Below the pieces are notes generated by a model. That model saw only the letters and a list, made by a program, of their open reading frames with translations, was not told where the DNA came from and made no database searches. From Xanthomonas hortorum pv. cynarae (GTDB lineage: Bacteria > Pseudomonadota > Gammaproteobacteria > Xanthomonadales > Xanthomonadaceae), in contig NZ_MDFM01000020.1 in NCBI RefSeq assembly GCF_002939985.1, positions 28,828-92,827 on the forward strand: a DNA stretch of 64,000 nt, read 5' to 3'. The translations under genes were made by a program, and so were the position numbers. Shown piece by piece: positions 17,258 to 27,332 of the stretch (position 1 is the first letter of the stretch; each line of letters starts with the position of its first letter).

Positions 17258-18346
17258 ATGGCGAAAGTGCAGTTGGAAGGTGTCCGCAAGGTCTACGAGA
17301 ATGGCCAGGTCGCAGTGCAGGGTGCGAGCTTCGAAGTCGCCGATGGCGAGCTGATGGTGCTGGTCGGGCCGTCCGGCTGCGGCAAGTCGACCTTGCTGCG
17401 CATGATCGCCGGGCTTGAGGACATCAGCGCCGGCACGCTGAAGATCGGCGAGCGCGTGGTCAACGATGTGGCACCGAAAGACCGCGACATCGCCATGGTG
17501 TTCCAGAGCTATGCGCTGTATCCGCATATGACCGTGGCCGAGAATCTGTCCTTCGGACTCAAGCTGCGCGGCCATCCCAAGCAGGTCATCGCCGAACGCG
17601 TCAACAACGCCGCCGAACTGCTCGGCCTGACCCCGATGCTCGACAAGCTGCCCAAGGCGATGTCCGGCGGCCAGCGTCAGCGTGTGGCGCTGGGCCGGGC
17701 GATGGTGCGCGAATCGTCGGTGTTCCTGCTCGACGAGCCGCTCTCCAATCTGGATGCCAAGCTGCGCCACAGCGTGCGTACCGAGATTGCGCAGCTGCAC
17801 CGCAAGCTCGGCACCACCATGATCTACGTCACCCACGATCAGGTTGAGGCGATGACGCTCGGCCAGCGCATCGTGGTGCTCAAGGATGGCGTGATCCAGC
17901 AGATCGACAGCCCGATGGCGCTGTACGACCGCCCGGCCAATCTGTTCGTGGCCGGCTTTCTCGGTAGCCCGGCAATGAACATGCTGCAGGGACGGCTAGA
18001 CGAGCAGGACGGGCTGCATCTGGTCATGGCCGACGGCTGGCGTGTGCCGCTGGGTGCGGCGCAGGTGGATCGCAGCTGGTTCGGTCGCGAGGTGATCGTC
18101 GGCGTGCGCCCGGAGCATCTGCAGCCGTCGAGCGATGCGCTGCTGGGCTTTGAGGCGAAGGTGGAAGTCATCGAGCCGGTCGGCAACGAGATCTTCCTCA
18201 ACCTGGATCGTGGCGGTCAGCCGCTGGTCATCCGCGTCGCGCCGCAGGCCTTGCCGGCGGTCGGTCAGCCACTGCGCCTGGCGTTGCGTAGCGAGGCGCT
18301 GCACTTCTTCGACCCGGCCACCGGCGAGCGGCTGGATCCGGCTTAA
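17258..18346 (+). CDS. ugpC: Sugar ABC transporter ATP-binding protein (UgpC/MalK type)
   Basis: The ATPase subunit of CUT1-family carbohydrate importers. 362 aa from the ATG at 17258; the longer reading from 17195 lacks family similarity before MAKVQLEG. Walker A GPSGCGKST (37-45), Q-loop near 83, signature MSGGQRQ (135-141) and Walker B VFLLDEP (155-161) are intact. A C-terminal OB/TOBE regulatory domain fills about 240-362. No permease or binding-protein gene is adjacent, so it may be a shared ATPase serving several sugar importers. It converges with ygfZ, overlapping it by 4 bp. Confidence 0.92.
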   Translation: MAKVQLEGVRKVYENGQVAVQGASFEVADGELMVLVGPSGCGKSTLLRMIAGLEDISAGTLKIGERVVNDVAPKDRDIAMVFQSYALYPHMTVAENLSFGLKLRGHPKQVIAERVNNAAELLGLTPMLDKLPKAMSGGQRQRVALGRAMVRESSVFLLDEPLSNLDAKLRHSVRTEIAQLHRKLGTTMIYVTHDQVEAMTLGQRIVVLKDGVIQQIDSPMALYDRPANLFVAGFLGSPAMNMLQGRLDEQDGLHLVMADGWRVPLGAAQVDRSWFGREVIVGVRPEHLQPSSDALLGFEAKVEVIEPVGNEIFLNLDRGGQPLVIRVAPQALPAVGQPLRLALRSEALHFFDPATGERLDPA

Positions 18347-19215
18347 CGCTCCAATCCGGGTGTCAAGGCAAGTGGGCGTGCGCTGTGTGCGCCTGCTTGC
18401 AGTGCGGTGGTGGCGTCCAATGTCAGCTCCAGCGGCAGCACCGCCAGCGCAAGAGTGCCGGCAACACTCACCAGCGTGCCGATGGCTGTGCCATCCAGCG
18501 TGACCGCATCGCCCGCCTCGATGGCGCCATCGACTTCCAGTAGCTGCAGGGCGCGTTTGGCCTTGCCCAGGAAGTGCGTGCGCGCGACGATTTCCTGGCC
18601 CGGATAACAGCCTTTTTTCACGCTGAAGGCGTGCAGGCGATCCAGTGCCAACTGTTGCGGTGTCCATTGCTCGCGTTGTGCATCGGGCAGGCGGACCAAT
18701 CCCAGTTGCAGATCGGCGCGGCGCCACTGCGCATCCACGCCTGGCACTTCGATAGGCGCTGCCAATGCCTGGTCGGTGTGCAACAGCAAGGTGCGGGGCA
18801 GGGCGGCCGTGCCCATATCCAATTCGATACGCTGCGTTCCGATATCGGCCTGTGCGCCCTGCGCGCGTTGCGCTGGTTCGAATCCGCCGTAGGCAGATAG
18901 CGCTGCACCAACGATCTTGAGCTTGCGCCGGAACACGAAACGGCCCAGTTGCAAGGCGATCTCGGCCGCGTTGCCGTCGGGCAACAGCATCAATACGTGT
19001 GTGTCGTCCTCACGCAACAGTGCGAAGATGGCAATCACGCGCCCCTTCGCAGTCAACCACGTATTCCACTGCCACTGCCCAACCGCCAGCGCCTGTACGT
19101 CGTTGGCAAATTGCGCATGCGCGAACGCCACTGCATCCATCCCGATCAAGCGGACGTATTGCATGCCGTGCAGGGAGCCAAAACCCTGCGGAATAAGATT
19201 CAGGTTGTCAGCCAC
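18343..19215 (-). CDS. ygfZ: Folate-binding Fe-S cluster protein YgfZ
   Basis: A tetrahydrofolate-binding member of the GcvT-like family that supports maturation or repair of iron-sulfur enzymes. It has 290 aa and carries the diagnostic KGCYPGQE motif (201-208) with the reactive cysteine. It stands back to back with the succinate dehydrogenase cluster, whose SdhB carries three Fe-S clusters. The 39-bp gap to the SdhAF4 gene must hold divergent start signals. Confidence 0.93.
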   Translation of the reverse strand: MADNLNLIPQGFGSLHGMQYVRLIGMDAVAFAHAQFANDVQALAVGQWQWNTWLTAKGRVIAIFALLREDDTHVLMLLPDGNAAEIALQLGRFVFRRKLKIVGAALSAYGGFEPAQRAQGAQADIGTQRIELDMGTAALPRTLLLHTDQALAAPIEVPGVDAQWRRADLQLGLVRLPDAQREQWTPQQLALDRLHAFSVKKGCYPGQEIVARTHFLGKAKRALQLLEVDGAIEAGDAVTLDGTAIGTLVSVAGTLALAVLPLELTLDATTALQAGAHSARPLALTPGLER

Positions 19216-19254
19216 GGGAGGGGAGGACTAAAATCGCACTGTTGTGAGACCACT

Positions 19255-19425
19255 ATGATAGGCCATCCAACCCCCACCCCAGCGCAGGATTCCGAAACGC
19301 AGCCTTCTTCTCAGGAGCACATTCCCGAGAAGCAGCCACTGCCCAAGGAGATTGGTGGGCGCGACGGCCCTGAGCCAACGCGCTACGGCGACTGGGGAAA
19401 AAATGGACGCTGCATCGATTTCTGA
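19255..19425 (+). CDS. Succinate dehydrogenase assembly factor 4 (SdhAF4/DUF1674)
   Basis: A 56-aa protein whose last 23 residues carry the DUF1674 signature: GGRDGPEPTRYGDW followed by GKNGRCIDF. In mitochondria SdhAF4 binds flavinylated SdhA, shields it from autoxidation and promotes SdhA-SdhB assembly; the bacterial role is inferred from this. It lies 56 bp ahead of sdhC in the same direction, so it is likely the first gene of the sdh operon. The N-terminal half is Pro/Gln-rich and low in complexity. Short enough to be missed by gene callers. Confidence 0.88.
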   Translation: MIGHPTPTPAQDSETQPSSQEHIPEKQPLPKEIGGRDGPEPTRYGDWGKNGRCIDF

Positions 19426-19481
19426 TCAGCTTTTAGCCACAGCGGCCTAGTGCCGCCCAGCCGAGATAATGAGCCCAGCGA

Positions 19482-19874
19482 ATGGCGATCCGAGAACGTC
19501 CTCTTTCCCCGCATCTCCAGGTGTACCGCTGGCAGATACAAATGGTCACCTCGATCCTGCATCGAGCGACCGGCATCATTCTGTCAGGAGGAGCGCTGGT
19601 GATTGCCGCCGCTTTGCTGGTGTTGATGCTCGGCCAGGACCACTGGACCTGCCTCACGCAACAGCTTGGCGCCTGGTATGGCCAGCTGTTCCTGTTCGGC
19701 TGGACATGGGCATTTGCCTACCATCTGTCCAACGGCATCCGCCACATCGTGCAGGATTTCGGGTATGGCTACAGCATTCCCGCCTTCGTGCGTAGCGGCT
19801 GGGCCTCGGTTGTGGTCAGCCTGCTGATCACCGCTGCGATCTGGGCCTATGTATTGATTGGAGCTGGCGCATGA
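19482..19874 (+). CDS. sdhC: Succinate dehydrogenase cytochrome b556 subunit
   Basis: Membrane anchor of complex II, carrying haem b and part of the ubiquinone site. 130 aa with three transmembrane helices. The N-terminal RPLSPHLQVY is typical of SdhC; SILHRATG (24-31) matches the quinone-site Ser/Arg region, and YHLSNGIRH (80-88) holds the haem ligand, probably His81. Its stop overlaps the sdhD start by 4 bp. Confidence 0.96.
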   Translation: MAIRERPLSPHLQVYRWQIQMVTSILHRATGIILSGGALVIAAALLVLMLGQDHWTCLTQQLGAWYGQLFLFGWTWAFAYHLSNGIRHIVQDFGYGYSIPAFVRSGWASVVVSLLITAAIWAYVLIGAGA

Positions 19875-20257
19875 ACCGTTACCGCACCCCGCTGAAAAAT
19901 GTGCGTGGTCTGGGCGCGGCCAAGACCGGCACCGAGCATTTCGTTCTGCAGCGATTGACCGCCACCGCGCTGGTGGTGTTGTCGATCTGGTTCCTGGTCT
20001 TCGTGCTGAGCCTGCTCGGTTCGGACTATCCGACCGCCGTTGCGGCCGTGTCCAGACCCTGGAACGCGATCTTGCTGGTCGGCTTCCTGGTGGCGATGTT
20101 CTGGCATGCGCAGATCGGTCTGCAGGTCGTGCTCGAGGACTACATCCACAACTCGTTGCTGGCGCTGGCGTTGCAGACCACGGTCAAGTTCGTCGCCGCG
20201 CTCGGTGCGATCGTCAGCATTTTCGCAGTGGCGCGCATCGCGCTGGGCGGTGCCTGA
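19871..20257 (+). CDS. sdhD: Succinate dehydrogenase hydrophobic anchor subunit
   Basis: Second membrane anchor of complex II. 128 aa, three transmembrane helices. WHAQIGLQVVLEDY (78-91) matches the haem/quinone segment of the family, with Asp90-Tyr91 corresponding to the ubiquinone-contacting Asp-Tyr pair of E. coli SdhD. It is coupled to sdhC and stands 34 bp before sdhA. Confidence 0.95.
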   Translation: MNRYRTPLKNVRGLGAAKTGTEHFVLQRLTATALVVLSIWFLVFVLSLLGSDYPTAVAAVSRPWNAILLVGFLVAMFWHAQIGLQVVLEDYIHNSLLALALQTTVKFVAALGAIVSIFAVARIALGGA

Positions 20258-20291
20258 GTCATCGGGCACCCAGAACAGGAATCCAGATTAG

Positions 20292-22082
20292 ATGTCCGCT
20301 TATAAGATTACGGAACACAAGTACGACATGGTCGTGGTGGGCGCCGGTGGCGCAGGACTGCGCGCCACGTTCGGCCTGGCCCAGAAGGGCCTGCAGACGG
20401 TCTGTCTGACCAAGGTCTTCCCGACCCGCTCGCACACCGTGGCAGCGCAGGGCGGTATTTCCGCCGCGCTCGGCAACATGGGCGAAGACGATTGGCGCTA
20501 CCACTTCTACGACACCATCAAGGGCTCCGATTGGCTGGGCGACCAGGACGCGATCGAGTACATGTGTCGCGAGGCGATCCCGGCCATCATCGAGCTTGAG
20601 CACTACGGCGTGCCGTTCTCGCGCACCGAAGAGGGCAAGATCTATCAGCGCCCGTTCGGTGGCATGACCACCAAGTACGGCGAAGGCCCGTCTGCACAGC
20701 GCACCTGCGCGGCGGCCGATCGTACCGGTCACGCCATGTTGCACACGCTGTATCAGCAGTCGCTGGCGCATAACGCGCGTTTCATGATCGAGTACTTTGC
20801 GCTCGACCTGATCTTCGACGAAGAAGGCGTCTGCCGCGGCGTGCTTGCGCTGGACATGGCCGACGGCACCTTGCATCTGTTCCGCGCCCACGGCGTGGTG
20901 CTGGCGACCGGCGGTTATGGCCGTGCCTACTTCAGCGCCACCTCTGCCCACACCTGTACCGGTGACGGCGGCGGCTTGGTGATGCGTGCCGGCCTGCCGG
21001 TGCAGGACATGGAGTTCGTGCAGTTCCATCCCACCGGCATCTACGGTGCGGGCTGCCTGATCACCGAGGGCGTGCGCGGCGAAGGCGGCATTCTGCGCAA
21101 CAGCAACGGCGAGCGCTTCATGGAGCGCTACGCCCCGCATTACAAGGATCTGGCATCGCGCGACGTGGTCTCGCGTTCGATGACGGTGGAGATCCGCGAA
21201 GGCCGCGGCGTGGGCGAGCACAAGGATCACATCCTGCTCGACCTGACCCATCTCGGCCCGGAAGTCATCAACGAAAAGCTGCCCGGCATTGCCGAAAGCG
21301 CGCACATCTTTGCCGGTGTGGACGTGACCAAGCAGCCGATTCCGGTGCTGCCGACCGTGCACTACAACATGGGTGGCATTCCGACCAATTTCTACGGCGA
21401 AGTCGTGCGCAAGCAGGGCGACGACCCGGATGCGGTGGTGCCTGGCCTGTACGCGATCGGCGAAGCCGCCTGCGTGTCGGTGCACGGTGCCAACCGGTTG
21501 GGTTCCAACTCGTTGCTGGATCTGGTGGTGTTCGGCCGTGCGGTGGCAAACCGCTGCGCCGAGACGGTCAAGCCCAACCAGCCGCACAAGACGTTGCCTT
21601 CAGATGCCTGCGACAAGGCGCTCGGCCTGCTGGACAAGTTGCGCTACGCCAACGGCTCTACGCCGACCTCGGTGATCCGCGACAACATGCAGCGCACCAT
21701 GCAGTCCGATGCTGCGGTGTTCCGCACCAGCAAGACGCTGAAGGAAGGCGTGGACAAGATGGCAGAGATCTTCGCCAGCTTCGAAGACGTCAAGGTGTCC
21801 GACCGCTCGCTGGTCTGGAACTCGGATCTGATCGAGACCTACGAGTTGAACAACCTGCTGCTCAATGCGGTGGCGACGATCAATTCGGCCGAGCAGCGCA
21901 AGGAAAGCCGTGGCGCGCATTCGCACGAAGACTTCCCGGACCGCGACGACGTCAACTGGCAGAAGCACACGCTGGTCACCGTCGACGACAAGGGCAAGTG
22001 CGAGTTCGAATATCGCCCGGTGCACATGTACACGCTGAGTCAGGACGTGGATGTCGTCCCGCCGAAGCCGCGCGTCTACTGA
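20292..22082 (+). CDS. sdhA: Succinate dehydrogenase flavoprotein subunit
   Basis: Catalytic subunit oxidising succinate to fumarate. 596 aa. Dinucleotide-binding GAGGAG (17-22); [10 protein letters not shown] with His48 as the covalent FAD attachment site; HPTGIYGAG and the MGGIPTN segment of the substrate domain follow in order. Ribosome-binding AGGA precedes the ATG. An unusually large gap of 229 bp separates it from sdhB, unlike the tight spacing elsewhere in the operon. Confidence 0.98.
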   Translation: MSAYKITEHKYDMVVVGAGGAGLRATFGLAQKGLQTVCLTKVFPTRSHTVAAQGGISAALGNMGEDDWRYHFYDTIKGSDWLGDQDAIEYMCREAIPAIIELEHYGVPFSRTEEGKIYQRPFGGMTTKYGEGPSAQRTCAAADRTGHAMLHTLYQQSLAHNARFMIEYFALDLIFDEEGVCRGVLALDMADGTLHLFRAHGVVLATGGYGRAYFSATSAHTCTGDGGGLVMRAGLPVQDMEFVQFHPTGIYGAGCLITEGVRGEGGILRNSNGERFMERYAPHYKDLASRDVVSRSMTVEIREGRGVGEHKDHILLDLTHLGPEVINEKLPGIAESAHIFAGVDVTKQPIPVLPTVHYNMGGIPTNFYGEVVRKQGDDPDAVVPGLYAIGEAACVSVHGANRLGSNSLLDLVVFGRAVANRCAETVKPNQPHKTLPSDACDKALGLLDKLRYANGSTPTSVIRDNMQRTMQSDAAVFRTSKTLKEGVDKMAEIFASFEDVKVSDRSLVWNSDLIETYELNNLLLNAVATINSAEQRKESRGAHSHEDFPDRDDVNWQKHTLVTVDDKGKCEFEYRPVHMYTLSQDVDVVPPKPRVY

Positions 22083-22085
22083 TCG

Positions 22086-22295
22086 ATGCGCATGCAACGC
22101 TCCCTCGCTGCATTGAAGCCAGTCGCCGGGTTGTCCTGGCGCAGCGGCAATCGCTTGCAGCGGTCGGGGCGTTTCATCACGCAGGGGCAGCGCCGGCAAT
22201 ATGCCGGTCGCTGCACCGCCGCTTCGGTGGCGGGATCCATCGTCTTTACCTTCATGCGCACGGTGCGGCTGTCGTTCGCACCGCGCATCGCCTGA
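22086..22295 (+). CDS. Possible small basic protein between sdhA and sdhB
   Basis: A 69-codon ORF starting 4 bp after the sdhA stop and filling the sdhA-sdhB gap. The product would be strongly basic, with Arg/Gln-rich segments and no membrane helix or known motif. A minus-strand ORF of similar length overlaps it, so coding is not proven. Position in the operon is the only support. Confidence 0.25.
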   Translation: MRMQRSLAALKPVAGLSWRSGNRLQRSGRFITQGQRRQYAGRCTAASVAGSIVFTFMRTVRLSFAPRIA

Positions 22296-22311
22296 GCCAA
22301 CGAGAGCAGCT

Positions 22312-23873
<1,562 letters not shown>

Positions 23874-23878
23874 ACCGC

Positions 23879-25120
23879 ATGTTCAAACCTATCCCGGTTG
23901 CCATCGGCTTGCGCTATCTGCGTGCCAAACGGCGCAATGGCTTCATCTCGTTTATCTCGATGGCATCGATCCTGGGCATTGCCCTGGGGGTGACGGTGCT
24001 GATCACCACGCTGGCCGTGATGAGCGGTTTCCAGAAGGAAATCCGTGATCGCCTGTTGCAGATGGCCGCGCATGCGACGGTCAGTGCGGACGGCGCGCCG
24101 ATGCGCGACTGGCAGCATGCGGTCGAGGTCGCCACCGCTGACCCGCGTATCGCCGGTGCCGCACCCTACATCGAGACCGAATCGTTGCTGCAGGGCCCAC
24201 GCAAGCAGCCGGCGATCGTGCGCGGCATCATTCCTGCCGAAGAAGGCAAGGTCTCGGTATTGGCCAAGAAGATGCAGCAGGGCTCGGTGGATAGCCTGAC
24301 CCCGGGCTCCTACAACATCGTCATCGGCAAGGAGCTGGCGATCTGGCTGGGCGTGGATGTCGGCGACAGCATCGTGGTGTTGCTCAGCGATACCCAGGCC
24401 ACGCCGCTGGGTGCGATGCCGCGGCTCAAGCGCTTCACCGTCAGCGGTATTTTCGAGGCGGGCTACAACGGGATCGACCGCGGTCTGGCGGTGGTCAACA
24501 TGCAGGACCTGGCCCGCGTGCTGCGCATGGATGGCGTCACCGGCGTGCGGCTGCGGCTGCACGATATGGATCAGGCCTGGACGGTGGCGCGCGATCTTGC
24601 GATCAAGTTGCATGGTCCGTACCGGGTCAGCGACTGGACCCAGGAAAACGCCAATCTCTATCACTCGTTGAAGATGGAAAAGACCGTGATGGGCATCCTG
24701 CTGTCGCTGATCGTGGCGATGGGCGCGTTCAACCTGGTGTCTTCGCAGGTGATGCTGGTGACCGACAAACAGGCCGATATCGCGATCCTGCGCACCTTGG
24801 GTCTGTCGCCTGTGGGCGTGATGCAGGTGTTCATGGTGCAGGGCTCGCTGATCGGCTTTATGGGCACGATCATGGGGGTGATCGGCGGCATCGTGCTGAC
24901 GCTCAATCTCGAGCGCATTCTCGGTGTGATCGAGACGATCTTCAGCGTCAAGCTGTTGCCGGAGGACGTGTATTACATCACCGGCCTGCCGACCGATATG
25001 CAGACCCAGGACGTGGTGGTGATCACCGTGGTCGCATTGGTGATGAGTTTCCTGGCGACCTTGTATCCGGCATGGCGCGCCTCGCGTACGCAGCCGGCGG
25101 AGGCGCTGCGTTATGAATGA
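23879..25120 (+). CDS. lolC: Lipoprotein-releasing ABC transporter permease (LolC/LolE family)
   Basis: Inner-membrane subunit that extracts outer-membrane lipoproteins and passes them to LolA. From the ATG at 23879 the protein has 413 aa; TM1 sits at about 22-50 ([18 protein letters not shown]), a large periplasmic MacB_PCD domain follows, and three TMs of the FtsX domain fill about 265-405. Only one permease gene is present, so the complex may be a homodimer as in many non-enteric bacteria; LolC versus LolE naming is therefore loose. It overlaps lolD by 8 bp. Confidence 0.92.
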   Translation: MFKPIPVAIGLRYLRAKRRNGFISFISMASILGIALGVTVLITTLAVMSGFQKEIRDRLLQMAAHATVSADGAPMRDWQHAVEVATADPRIAGAAPYIETESLLQGPRKQPAIVRGIIPAEEGKVSVLAKKMQQGSVDSLTPGSYNIVIGKELAIWLGVDVGDSIVVLLSDTQATPLGAMPRLKRFTVSGIFEAGYNGIDRGLAVVNMQDLARVLRMDGVTGVRLRLHDMDQAWTVARDLAIKLHGPYRVSDWTQENANLYHSLKMEKTVMGILLSLIVAMGAFNLVSSQVMLVTDKQADIAILRTLGLSPVGVMQVFMVQGSLIGFMGTIMGVIGGIVLTLNLERILGVIETIFSVKLLPEDVYYITGLPTDMQTQDVVVITVVALVMSFLATLYPAWRASRTQPAEALRYE

Positions 25121-25847
25121 GAACCGGGAATCGGCCGTGCAAACGTCAGGTCAAGCAGAGGCGGTGATCCGCGCCGAGGGTCTGGCAAAGACCTACGCCG
25201 AAGGCAAGATGCGCACGCCGGTGTTCGATGGATTGGACCTGTCGGTGGCGACCGGCGAAACGGTGGCGATCGTCGGTGCGTCCGGCGCTGGCAAGAGCAC
25301 GCTGTTGCATCTGCTCGGCGGGCTGGATATTCCGACCTCGGGCGAGGTGTATGTGGCCGGGCGTCGCATGTCGGCGCTGTCCGATGGCGAGCGCGGCAAG
25401 CTGCGCAATCAGGCGTTGGGCTTCGTGTACCAGTTCCACCATCTGCTGCCGGAATTCACCGCGTTGGAAAACGTGATGATGCCGGTGCTGTTGTCCGGCA
25501 AAGAGGTGTCGGTGGCCCGGGCGCAGGCATTGCAGTTGCTGGAGTCGGTCGGGCTGGGGCATCGCATCGAGCACAAGCCCAGCGAGTTGTCCGGCGGCGA
25601 GCGCCAGCGTGCTGCCGTGGCACGTGCGCTGGTGAACAAGCCGGGCTGCGTGCTCGGCGACGAGCCCACCGGCAATCTGGATGACAAGACTGCGGAGACC
25701 GTGTTCGAGCTGATGCTGGAACTCAATCGTGCCCAGCGCACCAGTCTGGTCCTGGTGACGCATGACCGCAGCCTGGCGCGGCGTCTGGATCGCGTGCTGG
25801 AGCTGCATCAGGGCAAGCTGCGCGAGTTGGCGCCGTCTGCGGTGTAA
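25113..25847 (+). CDS. lolD: Lipoprotein-releasing ABC transporter ATPase
   Basis: ATPase partner of the upstream permease. 244 aa: Walker [10 protein letters not shown] (55-63), signature LSGGERQR, Walker [13 protein letters not shown] and a terminal switch His in LVLVTHD. The [21 protein letters not shown] segment is typical of LolD. The N-terminal 18 residues extend beyond the usual family start. An inverted repeat (25854-25882) just after the stop probably marks the end of the unit. Confidence 0.95.
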   Translation: MNENRESAVQTSGQAEAVIRAEGLAKTYAEGKMRTPVFDGLDLSVATGETVAIVGASGAGKSTLLHLLGGLDIPTSGEVYVAGRRMSALSDGERGKLRNQALGFVYQFHHLLPEFTALENVMMPVLLSGKEVSVARAQALQLLESVGLGHRIEHKPSELSGGERQRAAVARALVNKPGCVLGDEPTGNLDDKTAETVFELMLELNRAQRTSLVLVTHDRSLARRLDRVLELHQGKLRELAPSAV

Positions 25848-25853
25848 GCATTG

Positions 25854-25882
25854 CCGAGCCGCCCGAATCTCTGGCGGCTCGG
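25854..25882 (+). terminator. Hairpin after lolD, possible terminator
   Basis: CCGAGCCGCC and GGCGGCTCGG pair around a 9-nt loop directly after the lolD stop. No T-run follows, so termination efficiency is uncertain. The remaining gap to 26069 shows two GTTGAAAATC repeats and a doubled GATGCATC palindrome but no gene. Confidence 0.45.
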
Positions 25883-26069
25883 TAGCGTTGAAAATCTAGA
25901 TTTCAGGTTGAAAATCCTGATTCCGGTTGCTGATGCATCTGCGTGATGCATCGGCCGGATGGTGCAGCAACACGCTTGCTCACGATGTGGTGCCCGCAAG
26001 CGCTATCGAGTCAACCATCGCTTCGACAACACGCGGTCGCCGCCACGCATGTGACGGCGACCTTGCGCA

Positions 26070-27134
26070 TCAGGGAATGATGCGCTGCGCACGCAATCGC
26101 GTGAACAGTTCCAGGAACGAGGCGCGGCTGTCGTAGAAGTCCAGAAAGCCCAGCTCGCGGCTCTTGGTCATATCGTTGACGCACTCGATCTCGCGGCCCA
26201 GGTCGGCGTCGGTATGCCACCACGATGCCAGTCGGTTGACGTCGGCTTCCACCAAACCATGCTGCTTGGCGATCTCTGCCCACACGGCCGGCGCGGTCTC
26301 GCCCAAGCGTGCTTCCAGCGGCGCTGGCGTTTCGGGGCAGGGCAGAACTTCGAGTTCGAAGAAGTCGGCAATCTGGCCCCACATCCAGCGCCAGCGGAAC
26401 ACATCGCCGTTGACGGTATTGAAGGCCTGATTGCGTGCGGCCGGACTCAAGCCGGCCCAGGCCAGCTGCCGGCCGAGCAGGCCAGCGTCGGTGAGGTCGG
26501 TGAGGCTGTTCCACTGCGCTTGCGAGCCGGGGAACACGAACGGCTGACCGGTGTGCTTGCACAGCGACGCATACACCGCCAGCGTCACGCCCATGTTCAT
26601 CGCATTGCTGCCATTGGCCATGCCGATCATGGTGTGCGAGCGATGCACACTCCAACCGAAGCCGTGCCGCTCTGCATTGGCGAACAGCAGGTCTTCCAGC
26701 GTGTAGTAGAAATTTTCGCCAGGCTGGCGCGGCTCGCTTTCGCGAAACGGCGTTTCGGCCTTGCCGCTGCCGTAGTTCTCGAACGCACCCAGATAGTGCT
26801 TGGTGCCGGTGACCAGCGCCATGTGCTGCAGCGGTGCATCGCTCAGCGCCTCGCACAGATGCCGCATCATCGCGCCGTTGGCCTCGACGTTTTCGCGCTC
26901 GGTATCGCGACGTGTCCAGGTGCAGAAGAACACGTGGGTGATCGGCAGGCCGCGTAGCGCGTTGGCGGTGCTCTCGGCATCCAGCAGATCGGCTGCCACC
27001 GGAATCACGCCGTCCTGAGCGAGCGGACGTCGCGCCAAGCCGTAGACGGTCCAACCATCAGCGACCAACACGTTGGCGAGGTTGTAACCGGAAATGCCGG
27101 TCACGCCGACAATCAATGCAATGCCTTTACGCAT
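26070..27134 (-). CDS. PRISE-like SDR-family oxidoreductase
   Basis: 354 aa from the ATG at 27134, chosen because MRKGIALIVGVTGISG opens the Rossmann fold directly. The nucleotide-binding GVTGISG (10-16) and later NSLTDLTDAGLLG match the progesterone 5-beta-reductase/iridoid synthase-like (PRISE) group of extended SDR enzymes, which reduce activated C=C bonds with NADPH. YYTLEDLLF has the Tyr placed as in the PRISE catalytic motif. Natural substrate unknown. It stands alone on the minus strand. Confidence 0.8.
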   Translation of the reverse strand: MRKGIALIVGVTGISGYNLANVLVADGWTVYGLARRPLAQDGVIPVAADLLDAESTANALRGLPITHVFFCTWTRRDTERENVEANGAMMRHLCEALSDAPLQHMALVTGTKHYLGAFENYGSGKAETPFRESEPRQPGENFYYTLEDLLFANAERHGFGWSVHRSHTMIGMANGSNAMNMGVTLAVYASLCKHTGQPFVFPGSQAQWNSLTDLTDAGLLGRQLAWAGLSPAARNQAFNTVNGDVFRWRWMWGQIADFFELEVLPCPETPAPLEARLGETAPAVWAEIAKQHGLVEADVNRLASWWHTDADLGREIECVNDMTKSRELGFLDFYDSRASFLELFTRLRAQRIIP

Positions 27135-27332
27135 GGGGGAGCTCCTCGAAGACAGCGTTGAACATAGCGCTGCGGCCATGAAATCGAGGCGAATGCATGC
27201 CGGAGTGATGCGTGTGTCACGTGCACAGCCGTCTTCCTACACGTTAATGCGCCGATCGCCGCTGTGGTCCAGCTGTGGGATCGACTAGCTTGAGTCGGTG
27301 GATGGACCACAGACGGGATAGCGGCCTGCAAC

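Noticed and set aside
25886-25960. Possible regulatory repeats (GTTGAAAATC twice, GATGCATC twice) after lolD
   Set aside because: Short, not placed near a start codon, and no pattern linking them to either flanking gene.
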